A stretch of DNA of 64,000 nt. It comes from Salinisphaera sp. Its GTDB lineage: Bacteria > Pseudomonadota > Gammaproteobacteria > Nevskiales > Salinisphaeraceae. Location: the NCBI RefSeq assembly GCF_002729955.1, contig NZ_PBYA01000027.1, positions 161,382-225,381 of the forward strand, in the 5' to 3' direction. Below the pieces are notes generated by a model. The model had not been told where the DNA came from. It did no database searches and saw only the letters and a program-made list of their open reading frames with translations. A program made the translations under genes and the position numbers. Below are positions 17,026 to 27,506 of the stretch, piece after piece (the first letter of the stretch is position 1; each line of letters opens with the position of its first letter).

Positions 17026-19368
17026 CTAGGGCGTATGCCATACCCGCGGCGCCGCTTGCCGCCAGCGGCTGACTTCGGGCGCCCCCGGCGTCGGCCGTAT
17101 CGTGAGTTCGATCGCGCCCGACTCGGCAGTGTTGACCACGGCGGCGCCGGCGGCCTTTAAACGTGCAACCACCTGCTCGTCGGGAAAACCCCAGCGGTTG
17201 TGCCAGCCCGCCGAGACGAGCGCGATGTCGGGCGCCACCGCCGACACGAACGGCGCGGAACTGGAGCTGGCACTGCCATGATGCGCCACGACCAGCACCG
17301 TGGCGGCAAGCGCTTGCGCATCACGCGCCACGAGCGCCAGTTCGCTGGCCTCTTCGATATCGCCGGGCAGCAGTACCCGGCCGCCGGGCGCATCGATACG
17401 CAGCACGCAGGAGCGCGCGTTGTTGCGCATGCCGGGCTCCATGTCGCGATCACTCGGGTACAACATCGTGAAACCCACGCCGTCCCACTGCCAGTGCTGG
17501 CCGGCGCGACAGGGGTGGTCACTGTCGGCGCCACTTCGCCGGCGTACGTCGAGCTGCTGAGTGATCGCCTCGGCGCCGCCCATATGGTCGTTATCGCTAT
17601 GGCTGATCATCAGCTCATCGACGGTGGTCCGCCCTACATGGCGCAGATAGGGCACCACGAACGCATCGCCGGCATCGAACCCCGTGCGATAAGCCGGCCC
17701 GGCGTCGTAGACGAGCGTATGGCGCCGGGTCCGGACCACAACGGCCAGCCCCTGCCCCACGTCCAGCACCGTCAGCCGCAGGCCGCCCGGGGCGATCTCA
17801 TGCGCGGGCGGACGCAGGCCGATGATCGCCGGCAGCAGAAATATCGGGGCCAGCCAGCGCCCGGGCAGACCGCGCGGCATGGCCACAAGCGCGACGCCGA
17901 CGAGTGCCAGCACCAGCGCCATCATCCCGTGTACGCCCGGGTGGATACTCGCCCAGGGCCAGTTGGCAAGTGTGGCCAACCCCGGCCAGGCCCAGTTCAG
18001 CGCGGCCGCAATGGCCGCCAGTGCCGGGCCACCCACGGCCGGCAGCAGCAGCGCGGCGATGGTGGCAAGCAGCAGGATCGGCACGAACACCACTGCCGCG
18101 GGAATGAGTACCGCATTGACCAGGGGCGCAATAAGCGAAGCCTGGCCGAAGAACCAGGCGCTCAACGGCGCCAGTCCGGCCACCAGCCCCAGTTGCAGAA
18201 CGATGAAGCCGAGCACGCGACGCCGTGTGGCCACACGACCCAGATAGATCAGCCACGCGACCGCGCCGAACGAAAGCCAGAAGCCAGGCGTAATCACCGA
18301 CACCGGAGCCCAGAGCACAACCACGATCGCCGCCAGTGCGAGTATTCGTGACACTGCGATATGCCGCATGGCCACCAGCGCGAACAGCCCCGCCGCGACC
18401 ATCACCAGCGCACGCTGGGTCGGTAATGCGAAGCCGGCCAACAGTGCATAGAACAGCGCGCCGGCCAGCCCGACGCCGCCCGCCAGCCAGGGCACGGGCG
18501 ACCGCGGCGCGAACCGCAAGGCCAGCCAGCGCGCTAGTGCAAAAAGCCACCCGGCGACCAGACCGATATGCAGGCCGGAAATCGCAACCAGATGAGAGGT
18601 GCCGGTCGCGCGTAGCACCGACCATTGTTCGTCGCTGATCGCGTCGCGAATACCGAGCGTGAGCGCGGCGACGATCCCCTGCATGGGCGAGTCGCGCAGA
18701 AACGGCTCGATACGACGCATGGCCAGCGCGCGCAGCCGATCAACCGTCAGGCGGGGCGGCGTGTCGCAGGGCTCGGCCTGGCGTATGTAGCCGCTGGCGT
18801 CGATTCGTTCGCGCCAGAGCCAGCCTTCGTAGTCGAACGTGCCGGGGTTGGCAGAGCCGTGGGGCGTATCGAGCTTGAAGGCGCCGGTCAGGCAATCGCC
18901 GGGCAACAGATCGTCGCCGTGGTCGTACCAGGACAGGCGCAGCCGGTACGGCGGCGTATCACGAGCCAGTTCGAAGCGGGCGCGATAAGGGTCGTGGGCC
19001 ACGACGCCGACCACATGGCCGGTCATGGCGACGGTCTCGCCCGTTCGTGAAACCGGCCAGCGCGAGTCCAGCTGGCGTTGAATGCCGTAGCTCGTCCATG
19101 CCGCCCCCGCCAGGGCCACGAACAGCAGTATGCGCCCGGGCCATCGCCGGAAACACGGCAGCAGCAGCGCGCCGAACAGCCACAGCGGTAAAGGCGACGG
19201 CAGCAGGTAGATCGTCGCGACAGCCGCGATCAGCGACACCGCGAGCCAGCGCGGATCGCGATCCGCGGCCCGCAGCACCCGACCCAGGATCCGTGCCGCT
19301 GCGCGGTATGGGTCCTGTGCGACTTCCCCCTTCGACTGCCCCGTCATCCTGTCCCGGCGTAGCGACAC
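17026..19368 (-). CDS. comEC: ComEC/Rec2 family DNA internalisation protein
   Basis: Polytopic inner-membrane channel that transports single-stranded DNA to the cytoplasm during natural transformation. The 780-residue product has N-terminal helices and the DUF4131-like region, the Competence domain (HLVAISGLHIGLVAGWLF onward), and a C-terminal metallo-beta-lactamase fold with SHSDNDHMGG near residue 590, proposed to degrade the non-transported strand. Starts MSLRRDRM or MTGQSKG, seven codons later, are both possible. It is full length and apparently intact, so competence is plausible. It lies between lolD and exbB as in Pseudomonas. Confidence 0.95.
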   Translation of the reverse strand: MSLRRDRMTGQSKGEVAQDPYRAAARILGRVLRAADRDPRWLAVSLIAAVATIYLLPSPLPLWLFGALLLPCFRRWPGRILLFVALAGAAWTSYGIQRQLDSRWPVSRTGETVAMTGHVVGVVAHDPYRARFELARDTPPYRLRLSWYDHGDDLLPGDCLTGAFKLDTPHGSANPGTFDYEGWLWRERIDASGYIRQAEPCDTPPRLTVDRLRALAMRRIEPFLRDSPMQGIVAALTLGIRDAISDEQWSVLRATGTSHLVAISGLHIGLVAGWLFALARWLALRFAPRSPVPWLAGGVGLAGALFYALLAGFALPTQRALVMVAAGLFALVAMRHIAVSRILALAAIVVVLWAPVSVITPGFWLSFGAVAWLIYLGRVATRRRVLGFIVLQLGLVAGLAPLSAWFFGQASLIAPLVNAVLIPAAVVFVPILLLATIAALLLPAVGGPALAAIAAALNWAWPGLATLANWPWASIHPGVHGMMALVLALVGVALVAMPRGLPGRWLAPIFLLPAIIGLRPPAHEIAPGGLRLTVLDVGQGLAVVVRTRRHTLVYDAGPAYRTGFDAGDAFVVPYLRHVGRTTVDELMISHSDNDHMGGAEAITQQLDVRRRSGADSDHPCRAGQHWQWDGVGFTMLYPSDRDMEPGMRNNARSCVLRIDAPGGRVLLPGDIEEASELALVARDAQALAATVLVVAHHGSASSSSAPFVSAVAPDIALVSAGWHNRWGFPDEQVVARLKAAGAAVVNTAESGAIELTIRPTPGAPEVSRWRQAAPRVWHTP

Positions 19369-19455
19369 CGATTAAGGCCACGGGATCAGCCTAGCGTGTA
19401 TCCCGGACCGCGCAACCGCGCCGGGCGTATTGAATCAGCCTCGGAGGTATTCGGG

Positions 19456-20172
19456 TCAGGTAAACGCACTTGCCTGGGCCGGCGAGAGTCGCCCGTCGGC
19501 CAGGCTCCAGACCTGATCCATACGTTGGGCGAGTTCGCGGTCGTGGGTCACCATCACCAGGCTGGTATTCATCGACGCATTCAGCTCGAGCATCATGTCG
19601 AACACGCTCGACGCGGTGCGATGGTCGAGATTGCCGGTCGGTTCATCGGCCAGAATACAGGCCGGACGCGTGACCAGCGCACGCGCCACGGCCGCGCGCT
19701 GACGCTCGCCGCCGGAAAGCTCGGTGGGCTTGTGTTCGAGGCGATCGCCCAGGCCCACCTTGCGCAACAGATCGCGGGCTTCATCCAGCGCTTTTTTCGG
19801 CGGCCCGCGCCGAATCAGCAGCGGCATGGCCACGTTCTCGACCGTGGTGAATTCCGGCAGCAGATGATGAAACTGGTAGATGAAGCCCAGCTTTTCGTTG
19901 CGCAGCTTGCCGCGTGCGGCGTTGGACAGCGTGGTCATGTCGCGCCCGGCGATATGAATCGTACCGCGAGTGGGCACATCCAGACCGCCCAACAGATGCA
20001 GCAAAGTCGATTTGCCGGAGCCGGAGGCCCCGATGACCGCAATCTTGGCGCCGGGCGCTACCTCGAGGTTGATGTCGTCGAGCACCGTGACCGGCTCGCG
20101 CACTTCCGTGAACGTCTTCGACAGATGGCTGCAGCCGAGCACGCTAGTGCCCGCTTCGGGGGTGTTACTCAT
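19456..20172 (-). CDS. lolD: Lipoprotein-releasing system ATP-binding protein LolD
   Basis: ATPase of the complex that extracts outer-membrane lipoproteins from the inner membrane and passes them to LolA. The 238-residue protein has Walker A GASGSGKS near residue 43, the Q-loop [10 protein letters not shown], signature [15 protein letters not shown] and Walker [13 protein letters not shown]. LolD proteins characteristically carry the motif ending HHLLPEF. Start ATG 20172 overlaps the end of the permease gene by 8 bases, giving translational coupling. Confidence 0.97.
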   Translation of the reverse strand: MSNTPEAGTSVLGCSHLSKTFTEVREPVTVLDDINLEVAPGAKIAVIGASGSGKSTLLHLLGGLDVPTRGTIHIAGRDMTTLSNAARGKLRNEKLGFIYQFHHLLPEFTTVENVAMPLLIRRGPPKKALDEARDLLRKVGLGDRLEHKPTELSGGERQRAAVARALVTRPACILADEPTGNLDHRTASSVFDMMLELNASMNTSLVMVTHDRELAQRMDQVWSLADGRLSPAQASAFT

Positions 20173-21415
20173 AACGCAGGGCCTCGGCCGGTTGCACGCG
20201 AGCGGCACGCCACGCCGGATACAGCGTCGACAGGAACGACAGCACCAGCGACAGCAGCGCGATCTGTACCACATCGCTCTCATGCAGCTCGGCCTTGAGC
20301 TGGCTGATGTAGTAGACGTCGGCCGACAGCAGATCGGTGTTCAGCAGGCTTTCCAGCATGGGCACGATATGTTCGATATTGATCGACAGCAGCACGCCCA
20401 GCACCACGCCCACCACGGTACCGATCACGCCGATCAGCGAACCCTGCACCATGAAGATGGCCATCACCGACTTGGGCGACATGCCCAGCGTACGCAGAAT
20501 GGCGATATCGCCCTGCTTGTCGGTGACCACCATCACCAGCATGGAGACGATATTGAAGGCGGCCACCGCGATAATCAGGCTCAGGATGATGAACATCACC
20601 GTTTTTTCGGTGGCAATGGCGTGGAAGAAGTTGGCGTGCTGGCGGGTCCAGTCGGACACGCGCTTGCCGGGGTCGAGTATCACCTCGAGCTGACGGCTCA
20701 CGCTGGGCGCATCGAACATGTCGTTCAGGTGCAGCCGTACGCCGGTCACCCGATCCTGCATGTTGTAGAGGGTGGCGGCATCGCCCATATGGATCATGAC
20801 CATGCCGCGGTCATACTCGTACATGCCCACCTGGAATACGCCGCCGACGGTAAAGCGACGAAAACGCGGCACGATACCGGCCGGGGTGATATTGGCCTCG
20901 GGGATCATCAGATCCACCTTGTCGCCGACGTTCACGCCCAGAATCGCGGCCAGTTCCGCGCCGATGACGATGCGGTACTTGCCCTTTTCAAGCGAATCGA
21001 AGTTGCCGGCCACCATGTGGTCGGCCACGTCGGACACATTGCGTTCCTTCTCCGGCAGCACACCGCGAATCATGGTGCCGGCCATATTGCGACCGCTGCG
21101 TACCATGCCCTCGCCGCTGATATAGGGCGCCGAACCGGTCACATCCGACAGGCGTTGGTCGACCTGACTTTCCACGTCCTGCCAGTCCTGCAGGCCGCCG
21201 CGACTGCCCGAAATCTCGACATGTGAGGCCATGCCGAGGATACGGTCGCGCAGCTCAGCCTCGAAGCCGTTCATCACCGACAACACGGTAATCAGCAGCA
21301 TCACGGCAAGCGCGATCCCGCCCATCGAGATGGACGAAATGAAGGAGATGAAATGGTTGCGCCGCTTGGCCCGCGTGTACTTCAGGCCGGCGTAGAGTTC
21401 GAGGGGTCTAAACAT
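20165..21415 (-). CDS. Lipoprotein-releasing ABC transporter permease (LolC/LolE family, possibly LolF type)
   Basis: Four-helix permease of 416 residues: one N-terminal helix ([20 protein letters not shown]), a large periplasmic domain, then three C-terminal helices including [23 protein letters not shown]. The N-terminal [20 protein letters not shown] is typical of the family. Only one permease gene accompanies lolD. Many gammaproteobacteria encode both lolC and lolE around lolD, while a subset use a single LolF homodimer. This locus fits the LolDF layout, but a second permease elsewhere cannot be excluded. Confidence 0.93.
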   Translation of the reverse strand: MFRPLELYAGLKYTRAKRRNHFISFISSISMGGIALAVMLLITVLSVMNGFEAELRDRILGMASHVEISGSRGGLQDWQDVESQVDQRLSDVTGSAPYISGEGMVRSGRNMAGTMIRGVLPEKERNVSDVADHMVAGNFDSLEKGKYRIVIGAELAAILGVNVGDKVDLMIPEANITPAGIVPRFRRFTVGGVFQVGMYEYDRGMVMIHMGDAATLYNMQDRVTGVRLHLNDMFDAPSVSRQLEVILDPGKRVSDWTRQHANFFHAIATEKTVMFIILSLIIAVAAFNIVSMLVMVVTDKQGDIAILRTLGMSPKSVMAIFMVQGSLIGVIGTVVGVVLGVLLSINIEHIVPMLESLLNTDLLSADVYYISQLKAELHESDVVQIALLSLVLSFLSTLYPAWRAARVQPAEALRYE

Positions 21416-21492
21416 TGGCGCGCATTAAAGCATAATGGTCACGATCGGCGCAGGGGGTCTGCGACCGAAAACCATCGTCGGGGATTTGAGTC

Positions 21493-21909
21493 ATGCGCAT
21501 GAGAACGTCTCTGCTTGTTTTAGTTCAGCTTTCGAGTCTGGTTTTGATCAGCGGCGCAGCACTTGCGCAGTCCGACAACGACTACGCTGACGACAACGCC
21601 CGCGATGCCGGCACCACACAGACACAAACGCGCGGTACGGTACTCGACATGCCGGCCGGCGAAAATACCGTCCAGGGCGCCGCCACACCGCGGCCGAGCA
21701 CCCCGCCGCGCGGCATGACCAAGGCCCGCGTGCGCCAGCAGTACGGCGAACCACAGAGCAAGAGCCAGCCGGTCGGCGACCCGCCGATCACGCGCTGGGA
21801 CTACCCGGGCTACCGGCTGTACTTCGAATACGACCATGTCCTGCACGCGGTCGTGCCCGATCATTTCGAACCCGTCACCCACAGCGACGAACTGCAACCG
21901 GCAGATTGA
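21493..21909 (+). CDS. Hypothetical exported protein with a BamE/SmpA-like motif
   Basis: 138-residue protein with a Sec signal peptide (LLVLVQLSSLVLISGAALA, cleavage likely after ALA). A short Thr/Gln/Asp-rich linker is followed by a compact domain, GMTKARVRQQYGEPQSK...ITRWDYPGYRLYFEYDHVLHAVV. The GMTxxxVxxxYGxP turn followed by W-Y/F strands resembles the BamE-like periplasmic fold, but there is no lipobox, so it should be soluble and periplasmic. Its stop overlaps the agmatine deiminase start (TGATG), suggesting cotranscription, although a functional link is not obvious. Function unknown. Confidence 0.75.
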   Translation: MRMRTSLLVLVQLSSLVLISGAALAQSDNDYADDNARDAGTTQTQTRGTVLDMPAGENTVQGAATPRPSTPPRGMTKARVRQQYGEPQSKSQPVGDPPITRWDYPGYRLYFEYDHVLHAVVPDHFEPVTHSDELQPAD

Positions 21910-22943
21910 TGAAAGAACGTGTACTGCCGGCCGAATGGGCGGCACAGCAAGCCACCGTGCTCGTATGGCCGCGCAGCGGCGGCGACTGGGGAAACGGCCT
22001 CGACGCCGCCCGCGATGCCATCGCCGAGTTCGCCGCCGTGCTTTGCGACTACCAGCCCGTGATTCTGGCCGCCGCCGACGCCGAATGTCGCGCCAGCATC
22101 GCTGCGCATCGGCTGCTCGCCGATCTTGCACCGCTGAGCGTGGTCGACGTGGCCAACGATGATATCTGGGCGCGGGATACCGGCCCGATCACGGTATTCG
22201 ACGACGGCGCACGGCGTTTTCTGGATTTTCGTTTCGACGGCTGGGGCGGCCAGTTCGAAGCCAGCCGCGACGATGCCTTCACCGCCGCGCTGCATGCCAC
22301 CGGCGTATTGGGCGACTGCCCGATCGAGCGCCACGAGATCACGCTCGAAGGCGGCAGCATCGAATCCAACGGCGCGGGCGCGGTGCTCACCACCGAACGC
22401 TGCCTGCTGCAAGGCCGGCGCAATGCGGATTTCGACCGCGAGCGCGCGATCGCCGCGCTGGCCGACGCACTGGGCGTAGAAACCGTCCACTGGCTCACCC
22501 AGGGCGATCTGATTGGCGACGATACCGACGGCCATATCGACACCCTGGCCCGTTTCGTCGCCGCCGACACCATCGCCTACCAGGGCTGTCGCGACCCACA
22601 GGATGCGCATCATGACGCGCTTGCCGCCATGGCCAAAGAACTGGACGCCCTGCGCGATGCCCGGGGCCGGCCCTATCGACTGGTCGAACTGCCCCTGCCC
22701 AGCCCTGTGCACGATCCGGAAGACGGTCATCGCCTGCCGGCCGGCTATGCCAACTTTCTCATTGCCAACGGCTGCGTGGTCATCCCCGCCTTCGACGACC
22801 CGGCGGACGACGACGCCCACGAGATCATCGCCGGGCTGTTCCCGGATCGCGATATTCGCCGCGTCGACAGCCGTGCCTTGATTCGCCAGCACGGCGGCCT
22901 CCATTGTGCGGCCATGCAAATTCCTGCCGAGTTGCCTCGATGA
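21909..22943 (+). CDS. aguA: Agmatine deiminase
   Basis: Hydrolyses agmatine to N-carbamoylputrescine and ammonia, the first step of the AguAB route from arginine to putrescine. The 344-residue protein is a PPAD-type guanidino-modifying enzyme. WARDTGPI supplies substrate-binding Asp, LEGGSIESNGAG and DTDGHIDTLARF supply catalytic Asp/His, and HGGLHCAAMQIP provides the nucleophilic Cys near residue 333. Start ATG 21909 overlaps the preceding gene, and its end overlaps aguB in an ATGA junction. Pairing with aguB makes the assignment firm. Confidence 0.93.
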   Translation: MKERVLPAEWAAQQATVLVWPRSGGDWGNGLDAARDAIAEFAAVLCDYQPVILAAADAECRASIAAHRLLADLAPLSVVDVANDDIWARDTGPITVFDDGARRFLDFRFDGWGGQFEASRDDAFTAALHATGVLGDCPIERHEITLEGGSIESNGAGAVLTTERCLLQGRRNADFDRERAIAALADALGVETVHWLTQGDLIGDDTDGHIDTLARFVAADTIAYQGCRDPQDAHHDALAAMAKELDALRDARGRPYRLVELPLPSPVHDPEDGHRLPAGYANFLIANGCVVIPAFDDPADDDAHEIIAGLFPDRDIRRVDSRALIRQHGGLHCAAMQIPAELPR

Positions 22944-23824
22944 ACGATTCCGCCCCGCTGCGCGTTGCCGTGGCGCAATACGCCTGCACGCCCGACCCGG
23001 CCACCAATCTGGATACCGCGGTCACGCATATCGAACAGGCCGGCGCCGCCGGCGCAAAGCTCGTGCTGCTGCCCGAGCTGCACAACACGCCCTACTTCTG
23101 CCAGCGCGAGGACCCGGCGCTGTTCGATCTGGCCGAACCGATCCCCGGTCCGTCCACGGAACGCCTGGCCGCGGCCGCCCGTGATGCCGGCGTGGTGGTG
23201 GTCGCCTCGCTGTTCGAACGCCGTGCGGCCGGGCTGTATCACAACACCGCCGTGGTGCTGGATGCCGACGGAACGCTCGCCGGGCGCTATCGCAAGATGC
23301 ATATCCCGGACGATCCGGAATACTACGAAAAATACTATTTCACCCCGGGCGATCTCGGCTTCACGCCGATCGATACCGCCATCGGCCGGCTCGGCGTACT
23401 CGTGTGCTGGGATCAGTGGTATCCGGAAGCCGCCCGCCTCATGGCCCTGGCCGGTGCCGAACTGTTGATCTATCCCTCGGCGATCGGCTGGGACGACGCC
23501 ACCGATGACGCGGCCGAACAGCAGCGCCAGCTCGATGCCTGGCAAGGCGTTCAACGCGGCCATGCCATCGCCAACGGCCTGGCGGTTGTGACCTCCAACC
23601 GCGTCGGCATCGAAGGCGACAACAACACCGAAATCCGTTTCTGGGGACACAGCTTCGTGTTCGGCCCGCAGGGCGAAACGCTGGCCGAAGCCGGCGAAGA
23701 CGGCGAACTGCTGGTTACCGACTTGGATCTGCATCGCACCGAGTCGGTACGCCGTATCTGGCCCTTCCTGCGCGACCGGCGTATCGATGCCTTCGAAGAC
23801 ATCACTCGGCGTTTTCGCGACTGA
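22940..23824 (+). CDS. aguB: N-carbamoylputrescine amidase
   Basis: Nitrilase-superfamily amidohydrolase that releases putrescine, carbon dioxide and ammonia from N-carbamoylputrescine. The Glu-Lys-Cys triad is visible: Glu46 in LLPELHNTPYFCQ, Lys in RYRKMHIPDDP near residue 118, and Cys in GVLVCWDQWYPEAAR near 155. The YFCQ and CWDQWYPE context is specific for the AguB branch. The 294-residue length is standard. Translationally coupled to aguA. Confidence 0.96.
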   Translation: MNDSAPLRVAVAQYACTPDPATNLDTAVTHIEQAGAAGAKLVLLPELHNTPYFCQREDPALFDLAEPIPGPSTERLAAAARDAGVVVVASLFERRAAGLYHNTAVVLDADGTLAGRYRKMHIPDDPEYYEKYYFTPGDLGFTPIDTAIGRLGVLVCWDQWYPEAARLMALAGAELLIYPSAIGWDDATDDAAEQQRQLDAWQGVQRGHAIANGLAVVTSNRVGIEGDNNTEIRFWGHSFVFGPQGETLAEAGEDGELLVTDLDLHRTESVRRIWPFLRDRRIDAFEDITRRFRD

Positions 23825-23898
23825 TATCCAGCCCGTCTCGACATTTGCCGTGCCATGGCCGCGGCCCGCTTCGACTATGCAATAATCCGCCGCTTCTC

Positions 23899-26800
23899 AT
23901 GGCTGTCGTAACCGAAAACAACGCAAACACCCGCGCCCTGGCGCCGCCGACGCTGCGCGCCGGTGCCCACGATGCCTGGCAGGGTCTGCACGGCTGTGCC
24001 ACGTCGATCGCGCTGGCGCATGCCGCCCAGGCCCGCGATGGGCTGACCGTGGCCGTAGTGGCCGACGAGCACCGTGCCTATCGTCTGGAAGAGGAGCTGC
24101 GCTTCTTCTCCGACGAAAACCTCGCAGTGCGCCATTTCCCGGACTGGGAAACCCTGCCCTACGACGTGTTTTCGCCGCATGCGGATATCATCTCCGAGCG
24201 GCTGGCCCTGCTGCACAGCCTGCCGGGCATGGGGCGCGGCATTCTCATCATCGCCGCGGATACGCTCGTCCAGCCCTTGCCGCCGACCACCTTCGTGGAC
24301 GCGCGGGCGATGGTGTTCGAACTCGGCGATACGCTCGATTTTCATGCCCTGCGCGAACGCCTGGAAGCCGCCGGCTATGCGGCCGTTTCCGAGGTGCGCA
24401 CCCACGGCGAGTATGCCATTCGCGGCGCGGTGATGGATCTCTATCCGATGGGCTCGAACACGCCCTATCGGCTGGATCTGTTCGACGACGAAATCGACAC
24501 CATCCGCGCCTTCGATGCCGACTCCCAACGCTCCACCGACAAGCTGGAGTCGATCCGGTTGCTCCCGGCGCGCGAGTTTCCGCTCGACGACGACGCCATC
24601 AAGGCGTTTCGCTCGCGCTATCGCCAGCGCTTCGAGGGCGACCCGGGCGCGAGCGTGATCTATCGCGATGTCTCGCGCGGCATTCCGCCGGGCGGTATCG
24701 AGTCGTATCTGAGCCTGTTCTTCGACGACACCGCCGCTCTGTTCGATTATCTGCCGGCCGAAACGGCGATCGTGGAACTCGGCGATGTCGACGAGGCCCT
24801 GGCCACTGCCTGGCGCTCGATCGAATCCCGCCACGAACAGCGCAGCGTCGACCCGGAGCGTCCGCTGCTCGCCCCGGCAGAGGCCTTCGTCACGCCAGAG
24901 CGTCTGCGAACCGGGCTGGACGGGCTTACCGCCGCCCGTATCGTCGACGAGGCGATCTCGGCCGACGCGGTATTCGACGTCGCGCCGGTACCGCCGCTGT
25001 CCGGCGCCGATATCGCAGCCACCGGGCGCGCGCTGCGCGGCTTCTTCGACGAGTTCGAGGGCCGGATTCTCATTACGGGCGACTCGGCCGGCCGCCGCGA
25101 AGCGATGCGCGACTGGCTCACCTCGCTGGGCCTGGCCCCGGCCCGTGCCGAGGGCTGGTCCGACTTCATCGACCACAACAAGCATATCGCCGTGACCAGC
25201 GCGCCGCTGGAAGCCGGCGCCGTTCTGGCCGGCGATGGCATCGCCATCATTGCCGAAAGCCAGCTCACCGGCAGTCGCCCGCCGGCCAAGAAACGCCGCC
25301 GTGTCACCCGCGACCCGGAAACGGCGATTCGCGAGCTCACCGACCTGGCCCCCGGCGCGCCGGTCGTGCATCAAGATAACGGCGTGGGCCGCTACAAAGG
25401 CCTGCAAAAGCTCTCCGCTGGCGGGGTGGAAAACGAGTTCGTCACCATCGAATACGCCGGCGGCGATCTGCTCTATGTGCCGGTCGCCTCGCTCCACTTG
25501 GTGCATCGCTTCACCGGCGCGGACGCCGAAACCGCGCCCTTGCACCGGCTGGGCAACGACCGCTGGGCCAAGGCCCGCAAGAAAGCGGCCAAACGCGCCC
25601 GCGACGTGGCCGCCGAGCTGCTCGAAATCCAGGCCCGACGCGCCGCTCGCGAAGGCGTGGCGATGGTGCCCGACGCCGACGACTACGCCCGTTTCGCCGC
25701 CGGCTTCGCCTTCGAGGAAACGCCGGATCAGCAGCGCGCCATCGACGAAGTGCTGGCCGATCTGGCCAAGGCCACGCCCATGGACCGCGTGGTCTGTGGC
25801 GACGTAGGCTTTGGCAAGACCGAGGTCGCCCTGCGTGCAGCCTTTGCCGCCATATCGGCCGGCTACCAGGTCTGTGTGCTGGTGCCGACCACCCTGCTCG
25901 CCCAGCAGCACTACCAGAATTTCGCCGACCGCTTTGCCGACTGGCCGGTGAAGGTCGCGGCCCTGTCGCGGCTGCGCACCGGCAAGCAGCGCGACGAACT
26001 GCTCGAGGACATGCAAAGCGGCAAGCTGGATATCGTTATCGGCACCCATCGGCTGCTGCAGAAGGATATTCGCTTCAAGAAGCTCGGCGTGCTCATCGTC
26101 GACGAAGAACACCGCTTCGGCGTGCGTCACAAGGAACGCATCAAGAGCCTGCGTGCCCAGGTCGATCTGCTCACGCTGACCGCCACGCCGATTCCGCGCA
26201 CGCTCAACATGAGCCTGTCCGGCCTGCGCGATCTGTCCATTATCGCCACGCCGCCGGAATCGCGCCTGGCCATTCAGACCTTCGTATCGCGCCAGGACAC
26301 CGCGCTCATTCAGGAAGCCGTACGCCGCGAAATGCGCCGCGGCGGCCAGGTCTACTACCTGCACAACAAGGTCAAGGACATCGAGCGCGTCGCACGTGAT
26401 CTGGCCGCCATCCTGCCGGAAGCCCGTATTCGGGTGGCCCACGGCCAGATGCACGAGCGCGAACTCGAAGCGGCGATGCTCGATTTCTATCATCGGCGCT
26501 TCGATATCCTTCTGTGCACCACGATTGTGGAATCCGGCATCGACGTGCCCAGCGCGAACACCATCATCATCGACCGGGCCGATACCTTCGGCCTCGCCCA
26601 GCTGCACCAGCTGCGCGGGCGCGTGGGCCGGTCGCACCATCGCGCCTACGCCTATCTGCTCACCCCGCCGCGCGAATCGATGACGCCGGACGCCGAAAAA
26701 CGCCTCGACGCGCTGGCCTCGCTCGGCGATCTGGGCGCCGGCTTCGCACTGGCCACCCACGATCTGGAAATACGCGGCGCGGGCGAGCTGCTCGGCGAAG

Positions 26801-27393
26801 GCCAGTCGGGCCAGATTCAGGAAATCGGTTTCGATTTATACCGGCAGATGCTCGACCGCGCCGTGGGTGCGTTCAAGCGCGGCGAAGTGCCCGAGGCCGA
26901 TGCCGACGAGCTGATGTCGGCCACCGAAGTCGAGCTGGGCGCGCCTGCGCTTCTGCCCGAGGAATATATCCCGGACGTGCATATCCGGCTGGTGCTCTAC
27001 AAACGGATCAGCTCGGCCAAGGATGAAGCCGCCCTGCGCGCGCTCAAGGTCGAACTGATCGATCGCTTCGGCTTGCTGCCCGAAGCCACCGAAACGCTGT
27101 TCGCCGCCACCGCGCTCAAGCTCATGGCCAGCCCCCTGGCCATCGCCAAGATTGAAGCCGGCCCCGACGTCGGCCGACTCAACTTCGCCCGCAACAGCCG
27201 CATCGACCCCGCCCGCCTGATCGCACTCGTGCAATCAGACGCCAAACGCTACCGCCTGGAAGGCGACGCACGCCTGGTGTTCTTCCGCGACATGCCGGAC
27301 GTCGAAACCCGAGTCGAACATATCCAGACTCTGCTGGAACAACTCGGCGCGCCCGCGGCGGATAAAGCCGAGGCGGCCGTCGAAAAAAGCTAG
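23899..27393 (+). CDS. mfd: Transcription-repair coupling factor Mfd
   Basis: SF2 translocase that removes stalled RNA polymerase and recruits UvrA. The 1164-residue protein has the UvrB-like N-terminal module (residues about 20-330), the RNA polymerase interaction domain (GAPVVHQDNGVGRYKGLQKL onward), and RecG-like motor domains with Walker A GDVGFGKTEVAL near 634, DEEHRFGVRHKE near 734 and QLRGRVGRS. The C-terminal TRCF domain is intact. Start ATG 23899 was chosen because an upstream in-frame start adds non-conserved residues. It is a single gene 74 bases after aguB. Confidence 0.98.
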   Translation: MAVVTENNANTRALAPPTLRAGAHDAWQGLHGCATSIALAHAAQARDGLTVAVVADEHRAYRLEEELRFFSDENLAVRHFPDWETLPYDVFSPHADIISERLALLHSLPGMGRGILIIAADTLVQPLPPTTFVDARAMVFELGDTLDFHALRERLEAAGYAAVSEVRTHGEYAIRGAVMDLYPMGSNTPYRLDLFDDEIDTIRAFDADSQRSTDKLESIRLLPAREFPLDDDAIKAFRSRYRQRFEGDPGASVIYRDVSRGIPPGGIESYLSLFFDDTAALFDYLPAETAIVELGDVDEALATAWRSIESRHEQRSVDPERPLLAPAEAFVTPERLRTGLDGLTAARIVDEAISADAVFDVAPVPPLSGADIAATGRALRGFFDEFEGRILITGDSAGRREAMRDWLTSLGLAPARAEGWSDFIDHNKHIAVTSAPLEAGAVLAGDGIAIIAESQLTGSRPPAKKRRRVTRDPETAIRELTDLAPGAPVVHQDNGVGRYKGLQKLSAGGVENEFVTIEYAGGDLLYVPVASLHLVHRFTGADAETAPLHRLGNDRWAKARKKAAKRARDVAAELLEIQARRAAREGVAMVPDADDYARFAAGFAFEETPDQQRAIDEVLADLAKATPMDRVVCGDVGFGKTEVALRAAFAAISAGYQVCVLVPTTLLAQQHYQNFADRFADWPVKVAALSRLRTGKQRDELLEDMQSGKLDIVIGTHRLLQKDIRFKKLGVLIVDEEHRFGVRHKERIKSLRAQVDLLTLTATPIPRTLNMSLSGLRDLSIIATPPESRLAIQTFVSRQDTALIQEAVRREMRRGGQVYYLHNKVKDIERVARDLAAILPEARIRVAHGQMHERELEAAMLDFYHRRFDILLCTTIVESGIDVPSANTIIIDRADTFGLAQLHQLRGRVGRSHHRAYAYLLTPPRESMTPDAEKRLDALASLGDLGAGFALATHDLEIRGAGELLGEGQSGQIQEIGFDLYRQMLDRAVGAFKRGEVPEADADELMSATEVELGAPALLPEEYIPDVHIRLVLYKRISSAKDEAALRALKVELIDRFGLLPEATETLFAATALKLMASPLAIAKIEAGPDVGRLNFARNSRIDPARLIALVQSDAKRYRLEGDARLVFFRDMPDVETRVEHIQTLLEQLGAPAADKAEAAVEKS

Positions 27394-27506
27394 CCCAGGC
27401 AGCCAAGGGATCGCGATCGAAGTATAAGTTGCCCGTCTACGCCGACCCGTTTGGTCGAGCACGCGACGCTGCTAGAGTGACTCCGTAGTTCAGCCACGAA
27501 ATAGGC

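Noticed and set aside
23875..26760. 961-codon open frame antisense to mfd
   Set aside because: Shadow frame created by GC-rich codon usage; no domain or start signal, and it lies fully inside a strongly conserved gene.
27394..27506. Small gene between mfd and the GST
   Set aside because: No frame with a start codon and ribosome-binding site of useful length.
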